DNA of 64,000 nt, taken from contig OX337230.1 in NCBI GenBank assembly GCA_946965045.2, forward strand, positions 868,001-932,000. The letters run 5' to 3'. The position numbers and the translations under genes were made by a program. The stretch comes from Epithemia pelagica. Taxonomy: Eukaryota; Bacillariophyta; Bacillariophyceae; Surirellales; Surirellaceae. Below are positions 24,522 through 35,962 of the stretch, one piece after another. The notes beneath the pieces were generated by a model, which searched no databases, had not been told where the DNA came from, and saw only the letters and a program-made list of their open reading frames with translations. Every line of letters begins with the position of its first letter. Position 1 is the first letter of the stretch.

Positions 24522-24558
24522 ACGGTCAACATGGACTGTGGAGAAGGAGTGGTTCGAC
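24522..24558. repeat. 37-bp direct repeat, copy 1
   Basis: Matches 25065-25101 at 35 of 37 positions (core ATGGACTGTGGAGAAGGAGT). The copies are 543 bp apart in the same orientation. Confidence 0.85.
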
Positions 24559-25064
24559 CCACACTGCGTAGCCCACACCAAACCAGTCAAAATCATCCAC
24601 GACATAAATCGAGTTGCGTTGGCCAACAATGTCGTGGCTTGATAAAACTCGAGGCGTTTCGGATCCAATAAGGATGCCGCATTGTTGACCACAGGACGCG
24701 TCGTCACGTGAGGCGACACCAACAAGCGAGCTCGTTCCTTGACTCGTTCTAGGTAGTAGGGCGCGAGTCAGGGGAGTGCGTTGCATAGGTTTGCCAACGA
24801 CTTCGAATCTCCGCTCCACAGATTTGGAAATGTACTGGGGCCCAATCATGGCATAGAAATCCTCCACGAAATCACATGACAGTGCATTGTGCATCGGAAA
24901 AGCACAATGGAGGCGACAGCAGTGGTTGGTGAGAGGATGATTTTGATCCGCCCGTAGTGTTCGAGTTTGCATCCGCGGCGGCCAAAGGATTCCATCGCAG
25001 TTCGCAGTACAGGGCAAAAATAAAAACCGGTACGGTTTCCCTTTGTATCGAGGAATTACTAGGA

Positions 25065-25101
25065 ACGGTCGACATGGACTGTGGAGAAGGAGTGCTTCGA
25101 C
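25065..25101. repeat. 37-bp direct repeat, copy 2
   Basis: Second copy of the repeat at 24522-24558, with two mismatches. Confidence 0.85.
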
Positions 25102-26171
25102 TGGGTTTGTCTCAATTGTTGTGGTTGTTGTTGTATTCTGGCTTGTTGTCTCCAGGGCAGTCGTCCTGGAAAAAAAGGGATGAGAATTCGACACAGATAC
25201 TAATGCAAAGAATAAACCATAGAATGTAGGCTTACCAGTGCTCTACACTAGCCAAAACAGCCTCTGTTTCCTCGTTTGTTCGTTGATTGTTGTTTGCCAT
25301 CGTGCCAAACAGAGCTGTTTTTGAGTGGTAAGCTATCTAAAGCTGTATTTCCCCACTACACCAGCACTCCATATCGCTTTGATTACAAATGAAGAAGTAC
25401 CAGGTGGTGAGAAAGTGAAATAGACAAATAACAATGTAAACGGAGCAGCACAAGCAAAATGGCAAAAAAACACATAGCATCTCCGATGAATGACTTCATC
25501 TCTACCAATCCTTCAATTTTTCGCACGAAACTCACACATCGTATTTAATGCTTACTTGTTTCGACACTCAAGAGGCTTCGACCTCTATCAGATGAACGGC
25601 GGCATCAAAAACAGAGTGTTATGGTGCGGTGGTGATTTTCCAATTTATAACTTTAACCCTAGTGAAAAATAAAACGTGCAATGACCAGCCCTTAATAGGT
25701 TATGATGCTTCGAGAGAAGTGAAAAATACTACTAAAGTACAAAATCGGGGTTTACTGTACCCCCCAACGAACGTGACCATTCTTTTCAAATCGGGCGCTT
25801 CGGATTTGTTGCCAACAGCGCACAACACAACGCATGTCCATTCTACTTTCTGGTCTAGAGTACTTCCAATGAGTGATGCATACAATACGGCGACGTATGG
25901 CGCACGCGAGCCATTCTTTCGGGTTGTCTGTTCTCGGCGATAAATGTCAATCAACGGACGCCGGATCTTTCCTCCCAATGACAAAAAACTCGAACATACA
26001 TTAGATAATAGTGCTGGCGCGCTTCCGTTGGCGCATCTCCTTATCTAAATTACAAAATTTGTTTGGAACGATCGCCGCTATCCGGTGCTCCGTACTCTCT
26101 GCAGGAGTGTGGACAGATAGAGAGCGACAGTTGACCAACAGATGCTGGAGTGACGGTCTTCCAAACTGAGT

Positions 26172-26200
26172 GTGCTTGTGTGGCGCCACACAAGCACGTG
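26172..26200. promoter_or_regulatory. 26-bp perfect palindrome next to a G-box, upstream of LCB2
   Basis: The arm GTGCTTGTGTGGC is followed at once by its exact reverse complement (26172-26197). The 3' end overlaps CACGTG (26195-26200), the E-box/G-box core bound by bHLH and bZIP factors. It lies about 340 bp upstream of the LCB2 start codon. It could be a regulatory site or a cruciform or hairpin; the function is inferred. Confidence 0.5.
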
Positions 26201-26532
26201 AAGCAAAATCCTTCCCACCACACGCAGTTTGCTCGTGGCGCCGGCCGTCGATTCATCCCACCACAGTAGAAAACCCCCCAGTCATCGATCCAAAGTGAAC
26301 AAAAAGAAACACTTCCAAGAAGTGTATGGAGAGAGGTAAAGTCGTGGTTGCGATCGGAAGTTCCAGACAAGTCCGGTGTGCTTTTTCATTTGCATCGCAT
26401 TGCTCTTTTCTACCAAGGACATTGGGAAGACCGAGCAAAAGCTGCAACAAACCTTCTCAAAGTTTGAACTGATAAGAGAAGCCTACCTACCTTCCAAGTT
26501 GTGTCGTGTGTGTTTGTTGTGCCGAATCCAAG

Positions 26533-28410
26533 ATGACGATGAAATTGCGATTGCGTCGGTTGTTGGGAGGGAAGAGTCGATTTCGAAAGGGTGCGTATGT
26601 TGAAGATGTACCTGATGCTGCCGAAGTATCGAGTGCATCGTCGGGTATCGCGTCCCACGATGAAGATTACTCCATGTATTACGACGATCCCTACGCCGAT
26701 GTACGAGACAAAATGGATCGTTTGGCGGAACGCGATCGCGCACGATATGCAACCCACACGCAACCACACAAACACTCTGAGATTAATATCCCATCTCTCT
26801 CTGCTTACTCTGTGTACATGGGGTACGCACTCATGATCATCTGGGGCCACATTCATGACTTCTGTGCCTTCCTCTTTTCCAGAGGACGGTATGTTCGCAA
26901 AGCTTCGGGTCTTCCAGGTGATAACCCAAAGTTGTTTGCACCTCTCCTCAAGAGTTGGGAGCACTTTTACACGAGGCGTCTGTACACGCGAGTGCAAGAT
27001 TGTTTCAATCGTCCCATCTCGTCCAATCCAGGAGCTCACATTGACGTACTGGAACGTGTGAGTGACGATGGCCAAAAGTCATTAAAACTGCTTGGATCTT
27101 TGAGCAATCTTGATACGGATGAGCAACGACAAGAATACCTACAAGGAGAACATTATCTCAAGACTGAAGATGGATCAGCTGCAAGGCACTGCCTCAATCT
27201 TGGTTCGTACAACTACCTCGGTTTTGCCGATGATTGGAGTGCGACTTGTGGAACAGATGTAAGGGGTTCTTTGAGAGATTTTGGTGTGAGTATGGCTGGT
27301 TGCCGTTCCGAAAGTGGTACCACCAAACTTCACCGTGAGCTTGAGGAAACCGTAGCAAGATTTTTGGGCAAGGAAGACGCGATTTGTCTGAACATGGGCT
27401 TTAACACAAACGCCACTACCATTCCTGCTTTGGTAGAACGTGGTGATCTGCTCATTTCCGATGAATTGAATCATACAAGTATTGTGAGTGGCGCCCGTGC
27501 CTCTGGAGCAGCCATTCGGATTTTCCGACACAACGATACAGAACACCTGGAAGAAATTCTACGTCAAGCGATTGTCAAAGGTCGCCCACGAACTCGTCGC
27601 CCATGGAACAAGATTTTGGTCATTGTCGAAGGTATTTACTCCATGGAAGGAGAATACTGTGATTTGACCAATGTTGTTCGCGTTTGCAAAAAGTACGGTG
27701 CCTATGTGTACTTGGACGAGGCACATTCGATTGGTGCCATGGGAGCGACTGGACGAGGAATCACTGAGTACTGTGGGGTTGATACAGCAGACGTGGATAT
27801 CATGATGGGAACCTTTACCAAGAGTTTTGGTGGAATGGGAGGATACATTGCCGCCTCCAAGGAAGTGGTTTCGTTCCTAAGAAAGAAATGTGCTGGTGCT
27901 ACCAGTCACAATTCGCTTTCACCCGTTGTTTGCCAACAGTGCCTAAGTGCCTTCAAGGTAAGATTAGTAACGGGCTCTGGAGTCGTGTTTGATACCCTTG
28001 TTCCTGTATCTGACAGTTGCTGTATTGCTTGACAGGTAATAATGGGAGAAGATGGAACAAACATTGGAAGGCATAAGCTGCAATCTCTTCGAGATAACAG
28101 CAATTACTTCCGTATGAAGTTGCAAGAAATGGGACTTCTTGTCATGGGGCACTACGATTCTCCGATCATGCCCGTCATGTTATTTCATGCTACCAAGATC
28201 TCTGCCTTTTCACGAGAATGTTTCAAACGAGGCCTCGCTGTTGTTGTGGTCGGTTTCCCTGCAGTACCCTTGCTAATGTCTCGTGCACGATTTTGTATCT
28301 CGGCGGCTCACACACGTGACGACCTGGATCGTGCGTTGGCGGAAATTGAAGAGGTTGCCGATGTGGTGAACCTTCGCTATGCTGACAACAAGAAAGCGCT
28401 CGAACTCTAG
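26533..28410 (+). CDS. LCB2: Serine palmitoyltransferase subunit LCB2 (2 exons)
   Basis: Exons 26533-27957 and 28036-28410 (78-nt intron) encode 599 residues. The N-terminus has a cytosolic lead, then a membrane anchor (YSVYMGYALMIIWGHIHDF). The alpha-oxoamine synthase fold follows: LNLGSYNYLGFA, GTTKLHRELE, DELNHTSIVSGAR, VEGIYSMEG, YLDEAHSIGAMG and the PLP-lysine motif GTFTKSFGGMGGY (Lys near 430), then SRARFCISAAHTRDDLDRAL at the end. The presence of the catalytic Lys marks LCB2/SPTLC2 rather than LCB1. It condenses serine with an acyl-CoA, the first step of sphingolipid synthesis, at the ER. A second in-frame ATG lies 6 nt downstream of the chosen start. Confidence 0.93.
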
Positions 28411-29079
28411 ATCATCGTGCAACCATGGCTTCTGAAATATACCACCATTAACACCAATGTGCATTATTCACAACGAATTCCGACATGCTGTAACTATTAT
28501 GCACTCGCAAGCATCAACTATACTCTATGTGATAATCGTTCAAAAGCACCACTACACCTTCTCATCGATGATAGTGTAGACTTCGGCTTGTGCAGTTCAT
28601 TCGGCCTGACCTTGACGGGCAGTACTACAAAACCTTTTGTCCTATGTGCCGCGTGACTGACCCTGCTTATGCTTATCCTTTCATAAATTTTCGCGCCAGC
28701 CTATCCTGAAGGGCTTAGTAAGAGAGATGTCGCTCGTCCGTTACGGCTATAAATCGCAGATGGATGTTCTCATTGCCCGGGAACTTTGAGAAGGTGGGGC
28801 AATGGATCTTCTCCGCGCTCGCCGCCAAAGAATTCTTGACACCACCTTTCAATCTCTCTAGCGGAATCCGGAATCATCTCTCTTTGTAATGTAGAAGCCA
28901 TACTGTATGTGCCTCATCTTACGCACATTTTCCTTGTAAATCTTGCACATCAATCGAGAGAGAGCGAGAATCCATTGATCGTCGAAGTCGTGAAAGTCAA
29001 GAGAAAGAGACGGGAGGGACTAGAGAAGACCATCGGTTTGTTTGGTGTGTGTCTTTCCAAGAACTACAACATTGAGATC
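28411..29079. other. Intergenic between LCB2 and the BSD gene
   Basis: The frame of the next gene stays open back to 28909 but has no ATG before 29080, so this part is treated as 5' UTR and promoter. Nothing else is recognised. Confidence 0.5.
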
Positions 29080-30030
29080 ATGAAATTGAATGTTTCATCT
29101 GGACCAGAACTATCTGTGGGAGACGAGGAGCCCTCTTACAGTAGTACTATGATGGTGATGACAGCCACGAACAAGGCAAGAACGTCCGAACACGCGCATG
29201 TTCGATCCACAGACCTGCAAGACAGTAGTATAACGACTCCGACCGAGACTGGATCAATTTCGGAGGATGAAAGTTTGGGATGGCTGGGAGGAATCACTGC
29301 GGATTTCAAAACGTTGGCCTGTACTCTCAAAGAGACGGCCGGTGGAGTTGCGAATTTTGTGCAACGTTCGGCCATGGCTGTGGCGTCGGAGATTGCGCAT
29401 CTGGAAGAAGAGGAACTGGCAAGTCAATTGGAACGAAGCAACTTTGAACATCAATATGATGAAAACATTACTCTTCACCTGCCATGGGAAGTGCTATGCG
29501 GAGATCACTACGAAGAAGATGAGGTGCTCAAGGAAAAAATCCATGCGCTCAGTACCAAAGAGGAAACCTTTCTACGGCCCTATTCGGCCAAGGATGTCAA
29601 TGAAGATGTTGTCGTTGCAGGAGAATTGGAAGAGGATGCGACGAGGCCTGTCATACGACCTCCCTTCGTTTTGGACGAACCGCGGATCCAACTCGTTCGT
29701 CGAATCCTGGATCTCGACGAGAAACTAGCCACCATGCATGCCAGATTGTCGGGTCGCAGTGACGTGAAAGAAGCTGTCTTTTGGCAAAACTACTTTTTCA
29801 ACTGTGAATTAACCAGAGAAGAATACTTTGTTCTTTTGCCACCACCGTCAAATCCCATTGCACAATTGGAATCGTTCGATGACGTCGACGATGATAACGA
29901 AGAAGCAGAAGAAGAGGAAGGCGAAAAGGAAAAAGAGGGCTCCTTTGTGGAAATTCCGAGCCCTCCAGCCAGTCAACGAAGTGTTGGGTCTTTGGTTGTC
30001 ATCAACCCAGATATACCGCACATGCCTTAG
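29080..30030 (+). CDS. BSD-domain protein
   Basis: A 316-residue protein from ATG 29080 (the first in-frame ATG). After a Ser/Thr-rich lead, the segment LGWLGGITADFKTLACTLKE resembles the tryptophan-containing amphipathic start of BSDC1/DOS2-type proteins. A conserved LPWEVL follows near 133. The BSD core is the IQLVRRILDLDEKLATMHAR helix followed by AVFWQNYFF (FW near 233), the signature FWxxYF. The C-terminal third is acidic (EEAEEEEGEKEKEG) and ends disordered. BSD domains occur in TFIIH p62, synapse-associated and DOS2-like proteins. The exact role here is unknown. Confidence 0.75.
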   Translation: MKLNVSSGPELSVGDEEPSYSSTMMVMTATNKARTSEHAHVRSTDLQDSSITTPTETGSISEDESLGWLGGITADFKTLACTLKETAGGVANFVQRSAMAVASEIAHLEEEELASQLERSNFEHQYDENITLHLPWEVLCGDHYEEDEVLKEKIHALSTKEETFLRPYSAKDVNEDVVVAGELEEDATRPVIRPPFVLDEPRIQLVRRILDLDEKLATMHARLSGRSDVKEAVFWQNYFFNCELTREEYFVLLPPPSNPIAQLESFDDVDDDNEEAEEEEGEKEKEGSFVEIPSPPASQRSVGSLVVINPDIPHMP

Positions 30031-30603
30031 ACTTGGGGAACTAGATGAGCAACTATGCACGCAGAGCAGTCAACACAACATGTTATGTATGTCCATACAA
30101 TGTGCCCGCCCCTTGAGGGTTGTGAACGTACAAGTGAAATTTATTGGATTCATGTCTCTCTTCTTTTTGCCATTTCGATCCTGTTAACAACAACAAGTGC
30201 GCTGAGAAACCTTGGTACTAGTCCTTTCATAAAGTAAATGAAACGTAGATGCGAATTATCTATACGAATTAATGCCGACAAGAAGCGGCTCTTAGCTGGC
30301 CTTTTAAGCAAATCGATGAGGGAAGATGATCACTTCGAAGTTTCAAGGACAAAAATAACAATAAACAAAGCTCTCTATTACGAATTACCAAACTTGAAAC
30401 GAACTATCTACTCGTATGAGACCATTATCTTCAAGCTGGTTTTGGAAATTGCATCAACAGCCCATGTTAAGTCCTGCTGGAGCTCGTTCTATATTCATCA
30501 CCCACTTTAGTGAGGAGCAGTCTCCTCACGGTCGGTCGGTTGGGTATGCACATTATGATTCGACCACATATCTGCGTCAACACACGAACTGGTGTGTTAT
30601 TTA
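30031..30603. other. Intergenic, tail-to-tail
   Basis: Between the BSD gene (+) and the CCT gene (-). No gene, RNA or repeat is recognised. Confidence 0.45.
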
Positions 30604-33243
30604 CTACGTGATACTCATGAGTTCACGCATGAGCAGTTCGTCCTCCTTTTTGACAAAGCGTCCCTTGACACGCAATCGACTTTCGGCAAAGTTTTTGCGA
30701 ACATCGTACTTGACCCCCTGCGTCCAAACACGATGTTTGCGTTTCTCCATAAACCGTTCCAGACGTGCCTTTCGACTTTCGGGAGAATAGGCACCCACCC
30801 ATCCATCCGGTCGTTCGACTTGCATTAATCCATGGCTATCCTTACTGGTCTTGAAGAGATTGGAATCGGTAGGAGAATGCGGTCGCCCGCAACCAGTGAC
30901 ATGCTCATCATCTTCGTCTTTTTGTTGTTGCTGTTGGTCCTTCTTCTTGCTGGACTGCGATTGCAATTTCTTTGATTCACTCTTTTTCTTATCCATCTTT
31001 TTGGGTTCATGTTTTTGTTTCTCCTTCTTTTTCTTGTCCGCTTCCAAACTTGTGGTGATACCACTTGCTGTTGGTGTCGTGGTCTGTGTCGTGGCCATAA
31101 GAGGTTTCCGGCCGGCAATTTGAATCCCTGTTCCAACCATGGATGGGGCTGTTGCCGTGGGAGCATTTTGGGCATTCGGATGGTGTGGAGAAACTCCACC
31201 GTGATGATGCGGAGAGATTTGTTGGACCCAGTGTCCATATTGCAAAAGTGCCGTGGGTGTCGAGTTGGTGGTTCCATGAGAGTGTGCATCAGATCCAACA
31301 ATGCCCGAAGCAGCATACTGTGTCGCGTTCAGGGGTTGCGGTTGTTGTCGTGGATCATTGATCAATGCCGAAAACAGTGAGTTGGAGCGATTTCGTCGTT
31401 CGTACTCCGTCATTTGGTGCACCTCGGCTGGAGAACCGGCCGCTGTTGGATCTGCATACGATGGATGCGGGGGATTCAAATGGTGATGATGATGATGTGG
31501 ATTCGGATGATGGCCGCTGCTGTTGAGATGGTGTTGCAGATTGAAGTGTGTTTGATCTGAAACAAAGTCTCCTGCAAAATCCAATTCACCAATTCCATCA
31601 TCGTCGTAGTGTTGAGGATAGTGGTGTTGATGTGGCGAAGAAGCAGTAGTTGTTTTGGAGGGCTGATGTTGCTGTCCAAGTCCGTAGTGTTGGTGCATCA
31701 ATTTGCGAGCGCCGGTAGTGCCATGCTGTGGCTGCATTGGTATTGGTTGAGAAAGGGACTGGCTACCTTGGCCAGAGAAATTGTCCGTTGCACCTATTTG
31801 CTGAGGATGAATGGCGCCCATGTGTTGTTGTGGTTGTTGATGTGTGACATTGTCATCGACGGTCAAGAAATCAAAGTCCAATTCTCCCAGAATGTCAAGG
31901 TCCTTGGGAAGTCGATGCTGCAGCGCTCCGCTCTGAATCATTTCTTCCAAGATAGAAGGATCTCCGGCTTCGTAACGATCCAAGGCACGTTGCATTTCTT
32001 CATCTCCAATAATAAACAAGTCGTTCAAAATACCCTTGGTTTGTCGATCCAACAACCCCTTTTCTTCCAGATAATCTGAAGCGGATCGCAGTTTCCCCGA
32101 CACACTGCCCGACCGCGGTCGTTTTCCAAAATGTGCCACTTCAAAAGAAGAGGCAACAGGAGGCGTATGGGAAACGCCATGTGGATGGCCGCCCATGTTG
32201 GGATGTGGATTGAGAACGGAGGAGAGAAAGGCCGAACCAGAACTACCATACGAACAGGGTTGTTGAGGTTGTTGCTGTTGTTGTGAATTATGTTGCGGTG
32301 GTGGTTGAGGAATCTTTTGAACTGCCGTTGGTGTTGATGCAAGATCCACCTTTTTCTCATCATGAACAATTCCTACAACCATGGGAGGCAGATTGGAAGT
32401 GACCGCATTTGATCCATGGGGCAAAGTTGCGGATAACGATTGGTTTCCATTGTCTTTCTTCAAATCACTACCGTCTCGCTTGTTGTTATTTTCATCCTCA
32501 TCCTGGTCACTGTCATGATCGAGTGTCGAAGATTCGGGTCCAAAAGCTTCCAGCAATACTCCCCGATCAGATTCCGTCAATTCCATGGCGCCAATGTCTC
32601 GGCTGTTGCTTTGTAATGTGCCAGTGGATGCAGCTCCTCCAGCAGTAGATCGATTCGATTGGGGACCAAAGGCTTCGAGAATGACTCCTCGTTCCGACTC
32701 AGTAAAGCCTACACTGTTAGCGGAGCGACTAGAGGGTTGTGCCGTTCCAAACATGGCATCGACTAACACGCCTCGTTCAGACTCGGTAAAGTCCTCCAAA
32801 GATCGATTGGATTGCGTCACGGAAATATCCATTGTGAGAGCTGTGTCATCGGTCGATCGATGAGTTTCCGTCACCATGTGTGCCACAGTTCGACCCGATT
32901 CGGTCACTGAGAAATCAATGTCCAAATTGCTGTTGTTGTTATTGTTTGTTGTCGATCGTTCCGACATCATCATATTTTCATCAGCCATTTCCCGTTCAAA
33001 GTTGGCAAAGAATCGAGATTTTGCCTCGTTCATCATGATGGGCTCTGGATTCTGCGTAGAAATGATTGCCTCAAGCCTTGATGGGTGAACAATCTCTCTT
33101 ATTCCCAAATGTTGCTTTGCTTCGTCCTTGCGTTGAAGCAATTGTGCGATGCTCTCGAGTGTTTGCGACGTTACGGCGTCTGAAAGAAACTGAAATGGCC
33201 AATGGGGGTTCTCAAATTCTGACTTCTGAACAAAGGGGCGCAA
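30604..33243 (-). CDS. CCT-domain transcriptional regulator
   Basis: The open frame covers 30604-33243. The first in-frame ATG is at 33036 (about 810 residues). The frame upstream of it still looks coding (LESIAQLLQRKDEAKQHLG), and a TTTCTTTCAG acceptor ends at 33180, so an unlocated 5' exon is likely. The C-terminus carries a CCT motif: RKARLERFMEKRKHRVWTQG, then KYDVRKNFAESRLRVKGRFVK. This is the DNA/NF-Y-interacting module of CONSTANS, TOC1 and related plant regulators. The middle is Gln/His/Ser-rich. The motif TES[ED]RGV[LI] occurs three times near the N-terminus, with VTESGRT just before. A K-rich block precedes the CCT. Probably a nuclear regulator; its targets are unknown. Confidence 0.82.
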   Translation of the reverse strand: MRPFVQKSEFENPHWPFQFLSDAVTSQTLESIAQLLQRKDEAKQHLGIREIVHPSRLEAIISTQNPEPIMMNEAKSRFFANFEREMADENMMMSERSTTNNNNNSNLDIDFSVTESGRTVAHMVTETHRSTDDTALTMDISVTQSNRSLEDFTESERGVLVDAMFGTAQPSSRSANSVGFTESERGVILEAFGPQSNRSTAGGAASTGTLQSNSRDIGAMELTESDRGVLLEAFGPESSTLDHDSDQDEDENNNKRDGSDLKKDNGNQSLSATLPHGSNAVTSNLPPMVVGIVHDEKKVDLASTPTAVQKIPQPPPQHNSQQQQQPQQPCSYGSSGSAFLSSVLNPHPNMGGHPHGVSHTPPVASSFEVAHFGKRPRSGSVSGKLRSASDYLEEKGLLDRQTKGILNDLFIIGDEEMQRALDRYEAGDPSILEEMIQSGALQHRLPKDLDILGELDFDFLTVDDNVTHQQPQQHMGAIHPQQIGATDNFSGQGSQSLSQPIPMQPQHGTTGARKLMHQHYGLGQQHQPSKTTTASSPHQHHYPQHYDDDGIGELDFAGDFVSDQTHFNLQHHLNSSGHHPNPHHHHHHLNPPHPSYADPTAAGSPAEVHQMTEYERRNRSNSLFSALINDPRQQPQPLNATQYAASGIVGSDAHSHGTTNSTPTALLQYGHWVQQISPHHHGGVSPHHPNAQNAPTATAPSMVGTGIQIAGRKPLMATTQTTTPTASGITTSLEADKKKKEKQKHEPKKMDKKKSESKKLQSQSSKKKDQQQQQKDEDDEHVTGCGRPHSPTDSNLFKTSKDSHGLMQVERPDGWVGAYSPESRKARLERFMEKRKHRVWTQGVKYDVRKNFAESRLRVKGRFVKKEDELLMRELMSIT

Positions 33244-33998
33244 TGGAACAAAGGAATTTTATGTGATTTTGTGTCCGCAACTGCTACATCATGGTGCGAG
33301 ACAAAACTATCCGCTGTAAAACAATGGGGGGAAAGACGCGCGAGACATCACGAGAATCACGAAAGACACAACGAACAAAAAACGGCGAGGAAAATTCTCC
33401 GAAACGCGAACTTCGTCTTCGGGAAATCTTCGTCGATTTTCAAGCATTTCTCGAAATGTCAAGGCCACAATCCCCAGCCGATACACAAAGCGTCACTCAT
33501 TTTACCTCATTACAGATATGAGAAGGTCTCGTTAGAGCGTAGCGTTGCTATCCTTCCCCTGTTCCAACTAGCGATGGAAGCCAACTCCTCTAGGAGTACC
33601 GTAGGTATCGGTAGGAGGAGAATGTTCAGAAGGCATCAAAGAAAGGCAATGAATACGGAAACGAATGGAATCAAGGTGCAAGATTGCTATTGATCTCCAT
33701 GTCTACCTAGATTGTAACGATCTTAGGACACGGGATTTCAAGGCATGGTCTTCTTCGAGGCTCCAGAGATTCGTCAGAACATGTCTTCGGATATGGCAAT
33801 GTCTCGCAACTTGCATCTAGGGACGAGAGTACTCGTTCGAAGTCATCCTTTACAGAAAAGATTTTGTATTTCTGATCGACGGAAATGGAACGACTCTGTG
33901 GAACCATCGGCGGGTAGTTTGGTCCAGACAATCTAACCAGGAGGACTCGGCAACAAGATTTAGTAATGATGGCCGTATTCATCCTCGGATGCAATCTC
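33244..33998. other. Intergenic, CCT-gene upstream region and carrier 3' flank
   Basis: Should include the 5' UTR and perhaps the first exon of the CCT gene: an ATG-led frame on the minus strand near 33455-33318 is possible but not proven. A dense TAGGAGTACCGTAGGTATCGG-like motif cluster lies at about 33588-33615. Confidence 0.4.
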
Positions 33999-35134
33999 TC
34001 ATAACTTCCATACGAACTCATCAAACACTCGTTTGCCCATTTCGACACCCAAAAATAAGGCAGCGTTGGCGGGGAACGCTCGAACCAAGGTTGGTCCAAG
34101 TCCTGCATACAATCCAGCAATCCCTCGTTGATTGGCAATTCGCAAAAGTTCCGGAATGTAGCTACCCACGACATGGGTATCGTACCGACTTTGTATATTA
34201 GTTTTGGGTACATCAAAGGGCATGGCCAAGAACCAGCCACCCATACCCGCAAAGCCACCCGAAATAAAGTAGTTGAGCTCGTCCGGCATCCATGGAGCAT
34301 ATGTGCGAAACAAGTGACAACTAAGCTCGTAGCCTCCAAAAAAGACGGCATAGAAGGAGACATCTCGAGCCAACTGAGCATCCAAACCAACAAAGTAGGA
34401 CTTCCACCCTTGTTTCCGAACCATTTCTTTCATGATTTGATGCGCCGATGCATTGGAACCCAACACCACTTGCAGTTTGGCCTTGACAATTTCACTGGGC
34501 AACAACACCACGGCTGCAGCGACACCTGTGATTGCCCCCATTGCAAACGGTTTCAACACCGTCTCAAGTCTCTGCTGTTGTACGGATATTGTTGTGTCAG
34601 TCGGGTCGCGGGAAAATGCTCGTTTCAAGGCTTCATTCACAGGAAATGCCACGGCATTTTCAGCCGCCATGCCCAAGACGGTTGGTATAGCACCCTTTTT
34701 TTAACAAAGGGAGAATGAACACAGTGATATTAGTTACATTCAGACACTGTTCGATACGATAGATCCTACGCCACCCGTTGGTCTCACCTTCCAAAAGGCC
34801 GATATACCTTCATTTCTCAATATGAGCATGGTCGACGACATGACTCCACTGAATTGGGATGGGTAGGCTTGCATTCGAACCTGCCAAACACGTGAACAAA
34901 GTGCGTGCTCCATGTGAGAGATTGCTCGACAGGAACGAGAACCACACTGCATCAAAGAATGCAAGGGCCCACACATTTGGCAACTATACGGACCTTGACG
35001 GTATCGAACGGCTGTCCTGTGTAACAGCAACAAATGCTTCCGAGGGTCGCGGAGAATACATCGCGGGTTATGGCCCGAGGATCGGATATACTTTTGTTCG
35101 TCGCGGTGCCCGTTGTGGCCGAGACGTCCGACAT
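33999..35134 (-). CDS. Mitochondrial carrier family protein (3 exons)
   Basis: Exons (minus) 34994-35134, 34788-34880 and 33999-34694 join in phase to 309 residues, the usual carrier length. The three signature repeats are present: GQPFDTVKVRM (spanning the first intron), LLPSEIVKAKLQ and AMPFDVPKTNIQ, each Px[DE]xx[KR]. Six membrane helices are expected. The pattern is closest to the carnitine/ornithine (SLC25A20/SLC25A15) branch, but the substrate is not certain. It acts in the mitochondrial inner membrane. The start ATG is at 35134 (MSDVSATTG). Oddities: the first intron donor reads GTCCGT, and the last acceptor follows a poly-A run (AAAAAAAG) rather than a pyrimidine tract. Confidence 0.88.
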
Positions 35135-35962
35135 GGTCAAACCAGAATACTAGATGGGCAGTAGGGCGTTGGAATTTGATATTCTGCCCTTTTCTCACAA
35201 CCTGGGGTGGTCAGTGAAAAGGGATTGCGAAGGAATCTAAGTTAACAATGGAGTTGGTTGATCCTGCTTGTCTTTTGACAATCTTCAGTCTTCACCAGTG
35301 GACTCCGTTGCGCGCCGACCTGTTACAGTAAGAACATCATGGTCCTTGATCTACGTGTGTTGGAACGACGAAGTCGCCTTGAAGATCGGCCATGCCCCGA
35401 ATTATTTGGTCTTGATGACGGGTGACTGACTCCCGGAAGGGTCGTATTCGTGACTTGATAAAGAGATTTGATTGGCTCCCAGCAAATCCGTGGCATCCAT
35501 CGCTGACATCAGCGAGCCTCGTCCATCACCCCCACCTCATTTACTACTCCCTAGCTTCTCTGATTATTATTCCTAGCTTCAATCATTAATTTGTTGCTAA
35601 TATTCTTCCTCTGGATCCATTGGAAACGATAAAAAGTCGCTGTGACCCATGAATCTTGTGGGCACACACACCAAAGCAACAGCCACCCATTGTGTGTTGT
35701 TGCGTTGATTGTCGTTGTGTCTATTCGCTGCTGACTTTGTTGTTTCGAGAGGGCTTCGTGTTGTGGTCTGTGTACGCCGAGACGTAATCTTTTCTCTTGT
35801 TGTTCTGACAACAACAACAGAAACATTCCGAAGAACACACAACATAGGGGCGGCGGTATTGGTTCCATTGGAACGACATCTACATACTACTTCTTCATTA
35901 CTTCCACAGGTTTTTGATTCCTTTGATTCACCTCGAATCTACGACAGAACGAAAGATACAAA
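35135..35962. promoter_or_regulatory. Divergent promoter region, carrier / ClpS
   Basis: About 830 bp between the start codons of the mitochondrial carrier (-) and plastid ClpS (+). No individual element is assigned. Open frames here have no protein character. Confidence 0.45.

Larger units (their letters stand above)
22812..26532. other. Gene-poor 3.7 kb stretch
   Basis: No protein gene is supported. Visible structure: a 51-bp tandem duplication (23315-23416), a 37-bp direct repeat pair (24522-24558 and 25065-25101), a recurring CTACCTAGTAGACTAG motif near 24287-24300, and a perfect palindrome plus G-box at 26172-26200. Longer open frames at 23542-24123 and 24526-25194 (minus) lack ATG starts or recognisable domains. 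The last few hundred bases should be the LCB2 promoter. Confidence 0.5.

Noticed and set aside
24526-25194. 222-codon open frame on the minus strand
   Set aside because: Starts at GTG, has no recognisable motif, and contains the 37-bp direct repeats; treated as chance or a decayed element.
22812-26532. CRISPR array or other phased repeat system in the gene-poor stretch
   Set aside because: Only two-copy duplications are present; no regularly spaced direct repeats were seen.
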